Positions 17,588 through 27,050 of a stretch of DNA of 64,000 nt are shown one piece after another. Location: positions 1 to 64,000 of the forward strand of contig NZ_CAXMZT010000001.1 of assembly GCF_964199965.1 (NCBI RefSeq), read 5' to 3'. Origin of the DNA: JAFIFT01 sp020051095 (GTDB lineage: Bacteria; Pseudomonadota; Gammaproteobacteria; Legionellales; Legionellaceae). The translations under genes were made by a program, and so were the position numbers. The notes beneath the pieces are model-generated. The model was not told where the DNA came from. It ran no database searches and saw only the letters and a list, made by a program, of their open reading frames with translations. Numbering within the stretch: position 1 is the stretch's first letter; the number at the start of each line of letters is the position of its first letter.

Positions 17588-20404
17588 TTAAAGAATTTTA
17601 ACCTTAGGTGCTTCCGAGTGGGTGGTTGCAGACACTGGAACGCTTGCAAACATCGAGGGTTTTTGTGGTTTCGTTTCACCTAAAATCAATAATTCTTTAA
17701 TACTTTCTTTATATTCAATCATTTGTTTTTTTGGAAGCAGAAATGGATAGATTGATTTAGGGCTTTGTCGAAATAAATCTAATAAACGATACAAACCCGA
17801 GTGATGGTGTATTCGGTAAGGTTGATTGCTTAAATAATCATCGATTCGACGCCAAAGATTGACAAGCGGATAGTTATGGCTATTGGCACCTGCTTTATTC
17901 GTCGCAACGATAATATCGATTTGCAATTGAATGAGCTGGTCAATGACGTTGAATTGATAGCAGTCGATATAGGATTTAGGGGCCGAGTTATGTTTTAGGT
18001 ATTGAATAAACCCTTGCGTATCATTAATTAACTTGTTTATGTAATTTTCAAATGTTTCACTTTGTTGCACCGAAAGGTCATTCTGATTAATATTTAAAGC
18101 AATGAGTTTTACCGGGTCTTTCGCTTCGATTGCTTCTTTATAATCTTGGCTATAACAACTCAGGATATGGTGCGGTGTAAGAGGGGTCTGATGACAGGCG
18201 ATATCCAGTGTGAGAGATTGCATGGTGTAGTTAAGTTGTTCAGTAATATACGTTTGCCCATCTATTTCAATCGTCGGAGAGATGGCGTTTGTTGGTAGGT
18301 AATACGCTTCATTAAGAATATCATCAAAAACTTCCTTTGCTGAAATGTTGAAAAAACGTTTTACAAAATCTTCAATGAATAGGCGGTTGTTTTGATTGTC
18401 GGGCGAGTTATCTTTGAAATATATCTTTGCGAGTTGCCTAAACAGCATCATTCGATACAGAAAATATTCATTGGTGGGAATAAACATTTGTCTTAACGGG
18501 TCAAGACCCAAACCCGGTTTGATAGGCTGGTTCAAGCTGAGTAAAAAGTGAAGGCTATTGCGTAAATAGGTGGATATATCATACGGTTTGATATTGTTTT
18601 GGTTAGTTAGGGTAGGGAGTTGTAATAGTTTTCGATAATCAGGATCCCCTAGAAAACGCATTGGCTCCATGATGGATGCTTCTTTATTGTGGTACAAACT
18701 TTTGGCACTACGGCAGAGCTGTTGGTAAGGAAGCTCATTCCATCGATGAATTTGTTGAATATAGACCAAGTCTGCTGCTTGGCCTTTTAATGTTTGGGTA
18801 TAAAACTGACTTAATTCAGTGGGGATATATCTCAATTTTGATACAATATGAAGCACCTGCTCGCGAATTTTTAATCTCAATTCAAAAGCATTGATTGCTT
18901 TTTGGTGGGCAGGGTGTTCGAGAAACGATTTTGTGTCGGTAAGATATTCCTTCCAAGTATGAGATTTGTCGCGTGTAAATGCGTCGAATAGCTTATTGCT
19001 CTGACTGTTACTCAGATCGATTAATTTGACAATTTTCTCCTTTAAGTCACTTGAAATGACCTTGGCATGTCGATACCTTGAAGCAAACTCTCGTACCCAT
19101 GCTTCATGATAGCCATAAATAACATGCTTATGATCAAATAACGTTGCATTGATTGTTTGAAACTGTTCCAACCAATCAAGTTCTCCTTTTGCTGTGTGTT
19201 TCGTGTTTTCGATTGTTTGATTAATATGAGTGATGTTTTGATTAAGGATATCCGTGTTTCGTTGAATGTGTTCGCGTTGTTCAGGATTTCGCAAATAATA
19301 AATGCTATCGAGTTTTGTAATCATTAACAATGCGGCGGTCATGACGATTGCAAAAGCGGATACCCCTGAGGCTAATAAAGTTAAAGTAGATAAGCCAAGC
19401 CCAAATAATGAAATGATTGAAATAACCAGCATAGCGACCATTAGGCCGATAGCGATGGAAAATAAGTAGGGGTGATTCCCTAAAATGCTTCGTTCATTTT
19501 TCTTTTGCACAAAAAAATCACGTGTTGCTTGCAAAAACTGTATTTGAATTTGTCGTGAAAATACCTGTCTTGATTCAGAAGACTCAAATAATCGGCCTAA
19601 CCAACGATCAAAGTCATTTTGTTCACCAACAATTAGATGTTGCTGAAACTCGAATAGCTCTTTGAAACTTTGCTCAAAAAGAAGGTTGAGTTGTTGAATA
19701 AAATACACCTCTACAATGGCGACAATCTTATCTTTTTTTTCCTTCTCGAGCCCTGACTGTTTAATAAAGGACTCCCGAACCGATTGCTCTTTGGTATCAT
19801 TGGTAATTTTACCTTTCAATAACATCTCACGAAACATAAACAATTTAAGTAGATTCTTTGACAGAGTTTGGCTTGTATCGATGATTTTTTCAGCTAACGA
19901 GCGGTTTGCTTCCAATGACTTATTGACGGCTAGTTCTGCTTCTGATTGGCCTTGATTGTTGTCAAATTTGAATTGATTCACTAAAAAACGAGTAATCGAT
20001 TGCTTAATATTGAAATCAAAAACCACATCGCTGACTTGACTCACAAATTTAAACGAATCAATAACGGGGGCGGTAAACACTAACCGTCCGATACTAAAGG
20101 GTAAAAAATCCTGAACTTTATTAACAAGGCCACCAAAAAAACTAACTGTTCCACCAAGCACCGTTTGTAAGAATCCGCCTTCGTCCTTTTTTTGCAGTTT
20201 GTTAACGTATTCTTCTAAAAAAGAATCATTGAGCTGGTAGAGAAGGCGCATTTGTTCGCACCATACTTTGGTTTCCATGTTGGTGAAATTCTGACCGAAT
20301 AGGCAGGCGACACAATCTGTTAACTGCTCATAATAGTGCGCTTGATGGTACTGCTCTATCCTAGAAAGGGCTGCTTTGTCTTCGACCGGTATCACACTTT
20401 CCAT
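17588..20404 (-). CDS. Large unrecognised protein (938 aa) with two membrane segments
   Basis: I do not recognise this family. Residues 1-305 are mostly helical with coiled-coil-like stretches and an amphipathic Gly-rich patch at 76-116. Two strongly hydrophobic segments occur at about 312-335 and 338-362. Residues 370-900 are again helical and polar, rich in Gln, Asn and Tyr. The tail ends THSEAPKVKIL. AAAGGAGG precedes the ATG and overlaps the hmgA stop region, so it is probably translated with hmgA. Size, helical content and lack of family suggest a lineage-specific protein, possibly a secreted effector, but nothing in the sequence proves export. Confidence 0.8.
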   Translation of the reverse strand: MESVIPVEDKAALSRIEQYHQAHYYEQLTDCVACLFGQNFTNMETKVWCEQMRLLYQLNDSFLEEYVNKLQKKDEGGFLQTVLGGTVSFFGGLVNKVQDFLPFSIGRLVFTAPVIDSFKFVSQVSDVVFDFNIKQSITRFLVNQFKFDNNQGQSEAELAVNKSLEANRSLAEKIIDTSQTLSKNLLKLFMFREMLLKGKITNDTKEQSVRESFIKQSGLEKEKKDKIVAIVEVYFIQQLNLLFEQSFKELFEFQQHLIVGEQNDFDRWLGRLFESSESRQVFSRQIQIQFLQATRDFFVQKKNERSILGNHPYLFSIAIGLMVAMLVISIISLFGLGLSTLTLLASGVSAFAIVMTAALLMITKLDSIYYLRNPEQREHIQRNTDILNQNITHINQTIENTKHTAKGELDWLEQFQTINATLFDHKHVIYGYHEAWVREFASRYRHAKVISSDLKEKIVKLIDLSNSQSNKLFDAFTRDKSHTWKEYLTDTKSFLEHPAHQKAINAFELRLKIREQVLHIVSKLRYIPTELSQFYTQTLKGQAADLVYIQQIHRWNELPYQQLCRSAKSLYHNKEASIMEPMRFLGDPDYRKLLQLPTLTNQNNIKPYDISTYLRNSLHFLLSLNQPIKPGLGLDPLRQMFIPTNEYFLYRMMLFRQLAKIYFKDNSPDNQNNRLFIEDFVKRFFNISAKEVFDDILNEAYYLPTNAISPTIEIDGQTYITEQLNYTMQSLTLDIACHQTPLTPHHILSCYSQDYKEAIEAKDPVKLIALNINQNDLSVQQSETFENYINKLINDTQGFIQYLKHNSAPKSYIDCYQFNVIDQLIQLQIDIIVATNKAGANSHNYPLVNLWRRIDDYLSNQPYRIHHHSGLYRLLDLFRQSPKSIYPFLLPKKQMIEYKESIKELLILGETKPQKPSMFASVPVSATTHSEAPKVKIL

Positions 20405-20414
20405 TGTGCCTCCT

Positions 20415-21665
20415 TTACAGTTCTCCTGGCGTTATCCCTTGCCAACATTGGACATAATCACGTTGGTATTGCGAAAGCCCCATTGCCCATTCGCTTGGAG
20501 ACCATGCAAGATTACTTTCTAACATGAAAGCTAACCCTTTATCAAAATACATAGGCTCTAAGTTCTCAACCAGGGCGTTATCCGTTGATACTTTATCAGG
20601 TCCATGGGGTATCATCGCGTTGTGGATACTAAATCCACCAGGAGAAAACCCCTCTTGCTTTGCATCATATTGACCATGAACTAATCCCATCAATTCACTC
20701 ATGATGTTTCGATGAAAATAGGGCGGGCGGAAGCTATGTTCTGCAACCATCCACCGGTGTGGGAAAATCACAAAATCAATGGCTGCGACGCCTGGTGTAT
20801 GAGAAGGGCTTGTCAAAACCGTGAAAATTGATGGGTCGATATGGTCATAGCTGACTGTATTAATGGTATTAAATAAATTTAAATCATAACGATAAGGGGC
20901 ATAATTACCACGCCAGGCGATGACATTCAGCGGGGTATGCGCATGACGACCCGTCCATAATTGATCCCCATGTTTAATGACTATGGTAACCGGTGAAGAA
21001 GGTTCAGGCTCATAGCTTGCTTCGGGGTAAACAAAATGGTTTGGATGGGCTAGGCCATTGACGCCGATAACCCCTAGTTCGGGCAATTGGAATGGTAATC
21101 CCCGATTTTCACAAAGATAACCCTTTGTTTTATCTGACGTCAGTTCCATTTTCCAATACATGCCTCGCGGTATCACGGCAATTTGACCGGGTGCTAGATC
21201 TAGCTCCCCGAGCTCTGTTTTTAGTAAAATCTGGCCTTCAAAGGGGATAAAAAGCAATTCGCCATCGAGATCCGCAAAATAATGGCCATCCATGCTTTGA
21301 TTGCAATCATATAAATAAACATGGCTATGTTCATTGCAAGCTATTTGCCGCAGGCTATCAATAAAATCTGACGTTTGATTTTCTAGGTAATTGACAGGAC
21401 TCCATCGCATGGGGTTGGGTTTATAGTTTAAGCAAGGTTTCGATTGACCTATAAACTCTCGCGGTTCGAAATCAGGCCTTACAACCGATGGCAGTCGTCG
21501 ATATACCCAAGTATAAAGCGTGTCTTTCCTATCACGGGTAAAGGCTGATCCATTTAATTGTTCGGCATAAAGATTATAAGGGAGGGTTTGAGGGGAGTTC
21601 TGGGTTTTAGGGAGGATACCTTTTACCGCTTCACTTTGATGAATATTGCCAAAGCCAAATAACAT
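20415..21665 (-). CDS. hmgA: Homogentisate 1,2-dioxygenase
   Basis: A non-haem iron dioxygenase that opens the ring of homogentisate to maleylacetoacetate in tyrosine/phenylalanine breakdown. The start is placed at the ATG at 21665 (MLFGFGNIHQ) because AAGGA stands eight bases upstream, giving 416 residues; an upstream start at 21743 would add 26 residues unlike the family. The C-terminal cupin holds the metal and substrate region HSFRPPYFHRNIMSELMG, followed by GQYDAK, GGFSIHNAM and PHGPD. Other pathway genes (hpd, fumarylacetoacetase, isomerase) are not nearby; instead an unrelated 938-residue gene follows. Site C lies 58 nt upstream. Confidence 0.95.
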   Translation of the reverse strand: MLFGFGNIHQSEAVKGILPKTQNSPQTLPYNLYAEQLNGSAFTRDRKDTLYTWVYRRLPSVVRPDFEPREFIGQSKPCLNYKPNPMRWSPVNYLENQTSDFIDSLRQIACNEHSHVYLYDCNQSMDGHYFADLDGELLFIPFEGQILLKTELGELDLAPGQIAVIPRGMYWKMELTSDKTKGYLCENRGLPFQLPELGVIGVNGLAHPNHFVYPEASYEPEPSSPVTIVIKHGDQLWTGRHAHTPLNVIAWRGNYAPYRYDLNLFNTINTVSYDHIDPSIFTVLTSPSHTPGVAAIDFVIFPHRWMVAEHSFRPPYFHRNIMSELMGLVHGQYDAKQEGFSPGGFSIHNAMIPHGPDKVSTDNALVENLEPMYFDKGLAFMLESNLAWSPSEWAMGLSQYQRDYVQCWQGITPGEL

Positions 21666-21722
21666 GTTTGTTTCCTTTATTGCTTTTATTTCTAACAAGA
21701 TAATCCAAAAGGCGAGTCTTTT

Positions 21723-21735
21723 AGGGAAAGTCCCA
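21723..21735. promoter_or_regulatory. Palindromic site C upstream of hmgA
   Basis: AGGGAAAGTCCCA matches the AGGGA-N3-TCCCT pattern at all but the last base. It is 58 nt upstream of the preferred hmgA start. It is a member of the four-site set discussed in the findings. Confidence 0.4.
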
Positions 21736-21767
21736 TGAATCACTTATCCTAGAGCATATCGATAATA

Positions 21768-21929
21768 TATACCCGTGATAATTCAAAATGCAAGGTTTCT
21801 ACTTTTTCTTTTGTCCTTTCTGAATTTTAAAAATCACTCAAAGAAACGAGTCATAGCGTGTTTTAACGTTGAGCAGAATCAGAAAATAGAGGTGCATAAA
21901 TCCTCGCATTTTTAATGATCACGGGTATA
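21768..21929. mobile_element. MITE-like 162-bp element with 32-bp terminal inverted repeats
   Basis: The left end starts TATACCCGTGAT (21768-21779) and the right end finishes ATCACGGGTATA (21918-21929), an exact 12-bp inverted repeat. Read inward, similarity continues for about 32 bp with roughly six mismatches (left arm to about 21799, right arm from about 21898). The 98-bp interior encodes nothing. Outer bases are TATA on both sides, compatible with a TA target duplication as made by IS630/mariner-type transposases. No transposase is present. The right end stops five bases before the -35 box of the yebC promoter. Together with that promoter, this element accounts for most of the 406-bp hmgA-yebC gap. 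Confidence 0.6.
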
Positions 21930-21933
21930 GTAG

Positions 21934-21961
21934 TTGAAGCAAGTTTAAAAAGCGCTATAAT
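21934..21961 (+). promoter_or_regulatory. Sigma70-type promoter for yebC-ruvC-ruvA
   Basis: TTGAAG (21934-21939), a 16-nt spacer and a perfect TATAAT (21956-21961) lie about 110 nt upstream of yebC. The predicted transcript start is near 21968. Confidence 0.6.
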
Positions 21962-22071
21962 TCTGTGGTATTCTCATCCGGGCCTGCACGACAGATTTCT
22001 GATTCCGTTTCACAGCGCTTGTTAGACGATGAAAAGAGCAAATTTTAAAATACCTACAATGAGGAATAATC

Positions 22072-22806
22072 ATGGCTGGCCATAGTAAATGGGCAAATAT
22101 TCGATTCCGTAAAGGTGCACAAGATGCTAAACGTGGCAAAATATTTACTAAATTGATACGTGAAATCACGGTTGCGGCAAGAATGGGGGGGGAAGATGAA
22201 ACAACCAATCCACGCTTACGTGATGCCATATCCAAAGCACTTAAGCAAAATATGAAACGTGACACCATTGAAAATGCAATCAAGCGAGGTGCAGGCGGGC
22301 TAGAAGGTGAAAACATGATGGAACTGCGCTATGAAGGGTATGGTCCTCAAGGAGTGGCAATCATTGTTGATTGTTTAACCGATAATAAAAATAGGACGGT
22401 ATCTGAAGTCAGGCATGCGTTTACCAAGTTCGGCGGTAATTTGGGGACAGATGGCTCGGTTGCCTATATGTTTACCAATCAAGGGGAAATATCCCTCGAA
22501 CCGATTAATGATGAAGAAAAAGCCATGGAAGTTGCCATTGAAGCGGGGGCTGAAGATGTTTATGTTGAAAATGGCTTTGTTGAGATTATCACTTCAGAGG
22601 ATAATTACCATCAGATGTTAGCCTCGTTAGAGGAAAATAACCTAATCGTTGCGAATAATACATTAACCATGAGAGCACAAACGGAAGTAGCGTTAGATGG
22701 CGAGGCTGCGGAAACGTTCGCCAAGCTTTATGATATGTTGGAGGATCTAGACGATGTTCAAAAGATCTATTCAAATGCTGTTTTACCCGATAGTATGTAT
22801 GAATAA
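22072..22806 (+). CDS. yebC: YebC/PmpR-family translation/transcription regulator
   Basis: A 244-residue member of the YebC/TACO1 family starting with the invariant MAGHSKWANI. The rest keeps the family pattern: RGKIFTKLIREITVAAR, DNKNRTVSEVRHAFTKFGGNLG and SVAYMF. Members have been described as DNA-binding regulators and, more recently, as factors that help ribosomes through difficult stretches. A weak GAGGAA ribosome site precedes the ATG. It stands just ahead of ruvC, as in many bacteria. Confidence 0.95.
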   Translation: MAGHSKWANIRFRKGAQDAKRGKIFTKLIREITVAARMGGEDETTNPRLRDAISKALKQNMKRDTIENAIKRGAGGLEGENMMELRYEGYGPQGVAIIVDCLTDNKNRTVSEVRHAFTKFGGNLGTDGSVAYMFTNQGEISLEPINDEEKAMEVAIEAGAEDVYVENGFVEIITSEDNYHQMLASLEENNLIVANNTLTMRAQTEVALDGEAAETFAKLYDMLEDLDDVQKIYSNAVLPDSMYE

Positions 22807-22828
22807 TATTACTTAAGCGTATTTTCGC

Positions 22829-23347
22829 ATGACCATTATTTTAGGGATTGATCCAGGCTCACGGATCACAGGTTATGGCCTGGTAAATCAGCAAGGTAGG
22901 CAATTAAGTTATATTGATAGCGGGTGTATACGAACAGGTGATGGTGAACTTAGCCAAAGACTCTTAGTCATCTTTAATGCAATCTGCCAGTTACTTGAAA
23001 CCCATCAACCTGTGCAAGTTGCAATTGAGCAAGTTTTTATGCACCAAAATGCGAGTGCAGCACTAAAATTGGGCCATGCTCGTGGTGTGGCGATGGTCGC
23101 GGCTGCATCGCATCGATTGGCTGTGAGTGAATACTCCCCACGGGAAATTAAACAAGCGCTGGTTGGACATGGTGGGGCGGATAAAACGCAAGTTAATCAT
23201 ATGGTTAGGCATATTTTAAATTTAAATATCGTACCACAAGCAGATGCTGGCGACGCATTAGCGGCAGCTATTTGCCACTGCCATCATATATCAAGTCCGC
23301 CGGCCATTTCACAGTATAGCCGTAGACGAAGGAGAGCAAAGCGATGA
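22829..23347 (+). CDS. ruvC: Holliday junction resolvase RuvC
   Basis: A 172-residue RNase-H-fold endonuclease that cuts Holliday junctions. Acidic catalytic residues are visible in ILGIDPGSRITGYG (Asp7), VAIEQVF (Glu) and QADAGDALAAA (two Asp). The C-terminus is basic (RRRRRAKR). It overlaps ruvA by four bases (ATGA). Confidence 0.97.
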   Translation: MTIILGIDPGSRITGYGLVNQQGRQLSYIDSGCIRTGDGELSQRLLVIFNAICQLLETHQPVQVAIEQVFMHQNASAALKLGHARGVAMVAAASHRLAVSEYSPREIKQALVGHGGADKTQVNHMVRHILNLNIVPQADAGDALAAAICHCHHISSPPAISQYSRRRRRAKR

Positions 23348-23937
23348 TAGGCTGGTTAAAAGGTGATATTTTAGACAAATCCATCCCGGGACGGCTAGTT
23401 GTTGATGTGAATGGCGTTGGTTATGACGTTGAAACATCACTGAATACCTATTTCCAGGTTGAATCGTTGCAAAATCCCGTCGGTTTTTTTATTCATACGG
23501 TTGTTCGTGAAGATGCATTGCTTTTATTTGGGTTTTATCAAAAGCAAGAGCGCACGCTATTTCGAACCCTGATTAAGGTCAATGGTGTTGGTCCAAAGCT
23601 TGCGTTATCCATTTTATCGTCAGTGACCCCGGATGAGTTTGTGCAAACAGTCCGTCAGGGCGATAGTCATTCTTTAACGCGATTTCCAGGCATTGGCAAG
23701 AAAACAGCCGAGCGACTACTCATCGAATTAAAGGACGCTGTCAAGGATTGGACAAGCACTGAAAAGGCTTGTCAATCGAGTTCAATGCCTGCCCCACGGC
23801 AGATTGATGAAGCGATCGCTGCATTAATTGCATTGGGCTATAAACCAGCTGAAGCTAGCCGTGTGGCTCGTTCAGTCGATGACGGCAATAAGAGCAGCGA
23901 GCAATTAATACGAGACGCATTAAAACAACTCGCCTAG
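23344..23937 (+). CDS. ruvA: Holliday junction DNA helicase subunit RuvA
   Basis: A 197-residue protein that binds the four-way junction and loads the RuvB motor. It has the N-terminal OB domain (MIGWLKGDILDK to FYQKQERTLFRTL), two helix-hairpin-helix motifs (VNGVGPKLALSILS and FPGIGKKTAERLLIELK), and a C-terminal RuvB-binding domain (ALIALGYKPAEASR). Its start overlaps ruvC. The usual partner ruvB does not follow; a convergent unrecognised gene ends 14 bp away. Confidence 0.97.
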   Translation: MIGWLKGDILDKSIPGRLVVDVNGVGYDVETSLNTYFQVESLQNPVGFFIHTVVREDALLLFGFYQKQERTLFRTLIKVNGVGPKLALSILSSVTPDEFVQTVRQGDSHSLTRFPGIGKKTAERLLIELKDAVKDWTSTEKACQSSSMPAPRQIDEAIAALIALGYKPAEASRVARSVDDGNKSSEQLIRDALKQLA

Positions 23938-23950
23938 CTAAATTGTTCCC

Positions 23951-25642
23951 TTAGTAAGTTTTAACTGAAGGCGATTCCTCTCGCTTAATGAGGTTACGCT
24001 CGTCATATTTTTGGATAAAGAACTTTGCGATGTCACTGGCTTCTTGATCTTTAATTAACAGGTTTTGCCGTTTGTTATCTCGTGAAGAGTGTACTGGAAG
24101 CTTTTCTTCAAAGCTTGTTATTAACGCCTTATAAGCGTCCAACACAAGAAAGAAATCACTATCTGCATTCGTCGTTAATGTTCCGGCGACCCAATGAGCA
24201 TTATTTCCCTTGTTCGCATCGTTTATTTGTTCAATGATTGCTTTATAGAGAATATCCACTTGGTTTTGTGCCGACTCATCATCTTTGAAGTAATTTCTGG
24301 TAAGGCTGAACAACGTTTTTTGACATGAATAGAATGTATAACTTTGATTTTCACTAGCGGATTGTAAGCTACGTGCTGAGTGGTTCTCAAATCCAGGTTG
24401 CAGAGCATTGATAAATTCAATCAACTCTCTGATTACCGATAAATCGATGGTTAATTGCGCTTGGTCATAGCGATGTTTGGACGGTTTTATAACCTCTGTT
24501 AACAGGTAGCTGTCTAAAAGAAGTTGTTCTTCACTATTTGGCTTTTTGACCCCACCCGGTGCCTGAAGCTGGATTAGCTTTCTAATACGCTCTAATAAAC
24601 CTGCCATCATCGATAGTTTCACAAGCTCTTCAAGTTGAGCTTTAAGATTAAGAATCGTGATGGGATTTTCTTGGACATACATTCGCATAAAGGTCATGGC
24701 TTTTTGAACAATTTCGTTATCAGACAGAACATTCGGTTCCATCGTATCATCAATTAGAAACTGCAAAAATAATGTGTTATTCGATGCATAGGTGAGGCAA
24801 GCCTTCTGAAGGGCGTGCTCAAAGGCTTTTTTAGTTTGAAACGGATTGTGTGGATAGCGCTCATATTGGGTTGGTTCGTTGGAATACAAATTATCATTCA
24901 TGATGCGAACAATAGCCCTATTGAGAAATGCTTTTACAGGGCCACTGATTGTTAGCTTCCCTTCACATGCTTTGGCGATGGTATTGCTGACTATATTGTC
25001 TAGAATTTGCGATTGATGTTGTCTAATGCGCAATATCCAGTCTGATGTCTCCATGGATAATAATGAAGAGACATGAGCTTCTCTTAAAATTGGAAACGAC
25101 CTGGTTTTATCGTATAACTTTTGATTGTTTTTAATAAAACTGTCATCAAAGCAAGTTGTGACACGAATATCGGATGGTTCCGTCACAATATTTTCTAGAC
25201 TAATGGTTTTTTCAGTGGGACCTTTTCGAAATAGTCCAGGTACAGCACTTGAATTAGGGGTTTGTTGGCCTCGTGAACGAGCACTGGATTGATTAAGGTT
25301 ATTTGAACTTTCTGATTTGGCACTTTGACTATTGAAGGAAGATATTTGTGAGCCGCTAGAGGCGGCATCATTTTTTGGTAGTTGTATAAAAGGGATAAAT
25401 TTTGTGTCGTTATCATTTAATGAATCTGCATTAAAGCATGTCTCCTTGCTGATTTCATCAGCGGGAATATTGAGCCGTTGGCTTATCAGTTTCTTGATAT
25501 CACCCTGTTCTTTATTTGGTATTTCTGTTTGCTGATTATTATGATATGTGGTAAAAAGACACTGGTATGTGCCGTTGTCATTTTTGCACCATAAGACCGG
25601 GGTGCCGTTGTAGGTGATTCCAGATAAATGTCCTAAGTACAT
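23951..25642 (-). CDS. Unrecognised modular protein (563 aa) divergent from pabB
   Basis: I do not recognise this family. The ATG at 25642 is chosen because TTTGGAG stands about ten bases upstream; a longer form from 25747 would run into pabB and add a Cys/Phe-rich stretch. Residues 1-88 look like a small beta-rich domain (YLGHLSGITYNGTPVLWCK). Residues 91-135 are a Ser/Asn/Gln linker. Residues 145-550 are mainly helical. The tail reads IKREESPSVKTY. Domain plus linker plus helical body is common among effector-like proteins of intracellular bacteria; that is inference. It may be controlled jointly with pabB from the shared gap. Confidence 0.75.
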   Translation of the reverse strand: MYLGHLSGITYNGTPVLWCKNDNGTYQCLFTTYHNNQQTEIPNKEQGDIKKLISQRLNIPADEISKETCFNADSLNDNDTKFIPFIQLPKNDAASSGSQISSFNSQSAKSESSNNLNQSSARSRGQQTPNSSAVPGLFRKGPTEKTISLENIVTEPSDIRVTTCFDDSFIKNNQKLYDKTRSFPILREAHVSSLLSMETSDWILRIRQHQSQILDNIVSNTIAKACEGKLTISGPVKAFLNRAIVRIMNDNLYSNEPTQYERYPHNPFQTKKAFEHALQKACLTYASNNTLFLQFLIDDTMEPNVLSDNEIVQKAMTFMRMYVQENPITILNLKAQLEELVKLSMMAGLLERIRKLIQLQAPGGVKKPNSEEQLLLDSYLLTEVIKPSKHRYDQAQLTIDLSVIRELIEFINALQPGFENHSARSLQSASENQSYTFYSCQKTLFSLTRNYFKDDESAQNQVDILYKAIIEQINDANKGNNAHWVAGTLTTNADSDFFLVLDAYKALITSFEEKLPVHSSRDNKRQNLLIKDQEASDIAKFFIQKYDERNLIKREESPSVKTY

Positions 25643-25717
25643 GTGGTTGACTCCAAAAAATCCCAATTGGCAAAACAAAGTGTTAATTATTGCACAACAA
25701 CAGCATAATGTAAAATA

Positions 25718-27040
25718 ATGAAACAAATATTCAGAGAAACCAAACAACTGGTTTTGCCAAGCGATTTATTGTCCACTTATCGCCAATTAGCTAGTTTGCC
25801 TGGCTTTGCCTTATTAAAAAGCGATGGAAAAAACAATGGCAATTGGGATATTGTGACAGCTCTTCCATTTAAGAGTCAAACGCTGCATCGGCTTGAGGAT
25901 ATTGCGAGTATTTTAGAAATAGAGGAAGAATTTAACCAACCAACCGCTGGTCACTACCCATTTCAAGGAGGCATTATAGGGTATATTTCTTATAATTATG
26001 GCGTTCTAGCTCATGGTATTCCATTGCAAGCACATAACCCATACCACAATCTACCGTTGGTTTGCTTAAATTGGTATCGATGGTGTATTGCCATTAACCA
26101 TCAAGAAAAATCAGCCACGTTAATTTATGAAACAGATGACGACACACTTGCTAATGTCAGCGACATACAACAACTTTGGCAAAACTCCATCCTATCGGCT
26201 TCAACGCAGGCTGTTGCTGAGGTTAAATCATTATGGCAGAAATCGGATTATGAAAACGCCTTCAATTTGGTTATGGATGGTTTAAAAACAGGGCGTTGTT
26301 ATCAAGTTAACCTCGCTCAGACGTTTTGTATCAATACGACAGTGTCCTCATGGCAATTATATGAACAAATTGCTCGCCAAAACCCTGAGCCCTATGGTGC
26401 GTTTTTAGCCTATGATTCCCATCAAATTTTATCATTTTCACCGGAATGTTTTATCACGGTTGATGGCAATAAAGTAACGACGTGCCCGATCAAAGGGTCG
26501 GCGCCTCGATGCCATGAAAACCCTAAGCTTGATTGGGCATTGGCGCAAGCGTTGAAAACCAGCGAAAAAGATCGCGCTGAGAACGTGATGATTGTGGATT
26601 TAATGCGCCATGATCTCAGTAAAATTGCTGAAAAAGGCAGTGTCCGTGTCAATCAATTATGCGCGTTGCACAGTTATCCGCAAATCCATCATTTGGTGAG
26701 TGAAGTCGTAGCTATTAAGAAAGATTGCTACTCGGCGATTGAGGTTTTGTTGTCCTCATTTCCTGGCGGTTCAATCACTGGGGCTCCGAAAGTCGAAGCA
26801 ATGACAATGATCGCTGAACTGGAGCTCTCGGCGCGAGGGCCTTATTGTGGCAGTCTATTTTACTATTCAAGGCATGGGCGATTAGACAGCAATATCGCCA
26901 TTCGCACCATGACAGCGATTGATCAAAAATTTTGGCTACATGCAGGCGGTGGCATTGTCATTGATTCTAGGCTAGAACAAGAATATGAGGAATGTTTAAT
27001 TAAACTATCCGCTATCTTAAATGCGGTGAAAACACATTAG
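25718..27040 (+). CDS. pabB: Aminodeoxychorismate synthase component I
   Basis: A 440-residue chorismate-utilising enzyme making 4-amino-4-deoxychorismate for folate synthesis with a PabA glutaminase. The C-terminal domain holds KTGRCYQVNLAQ, SFSPECF, the PIKGSAPR segment with the catalytic Lys typical of PabB, DLMRHDLSKIA and FPGGSITGAPK. The N-terminal domain (1-150) is the usual PabB/TrpE lobe. PIKG rather than the PIAG of anthranilate synthase supports PabB over TrpE. The Nudix gene follows after 10 bp. Confidence 0.94.
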   Translation: MKQIFRETKQLVLPSDLLSTYRQLASLPGFALLKSDGKNNGNWDIVTALPFKSQTLHRLEDIASILEIEEEFNQPTAGHYPFQGGIIGYISYNYGVLAHGIPLQAHNPYHNLPLVCLNWYRWCIAINHQEKSATLIYETDDDTLANVSDIQQLWQNSILSASTQAVAEVKSLWQKSDYENAFNLVMDGLKTGRCYQVNLAQTFCINTTVSSWQLYEQIARQNPEPYGAFLAYDSHQILSFSPECFITVDGNKVTTCPIKGSAPRCHENPKLDWALAQALKTSEKDRAENVMIVDLMRHDLSKIAEKGSVRVNQLCALHSYPQIHHLVSEVVAIKKDCYSAIEVLLSSFPGGSITGAPKVEAMTMIAELELSARGPYCGSLFYYSRHGRLDSNIAIRTMTAIDQKFWLHAGGGIVIDSRLEQEYEECLIKLSAILNAVKTH

Positions 27041-27050
27041 AGCAACCAAT

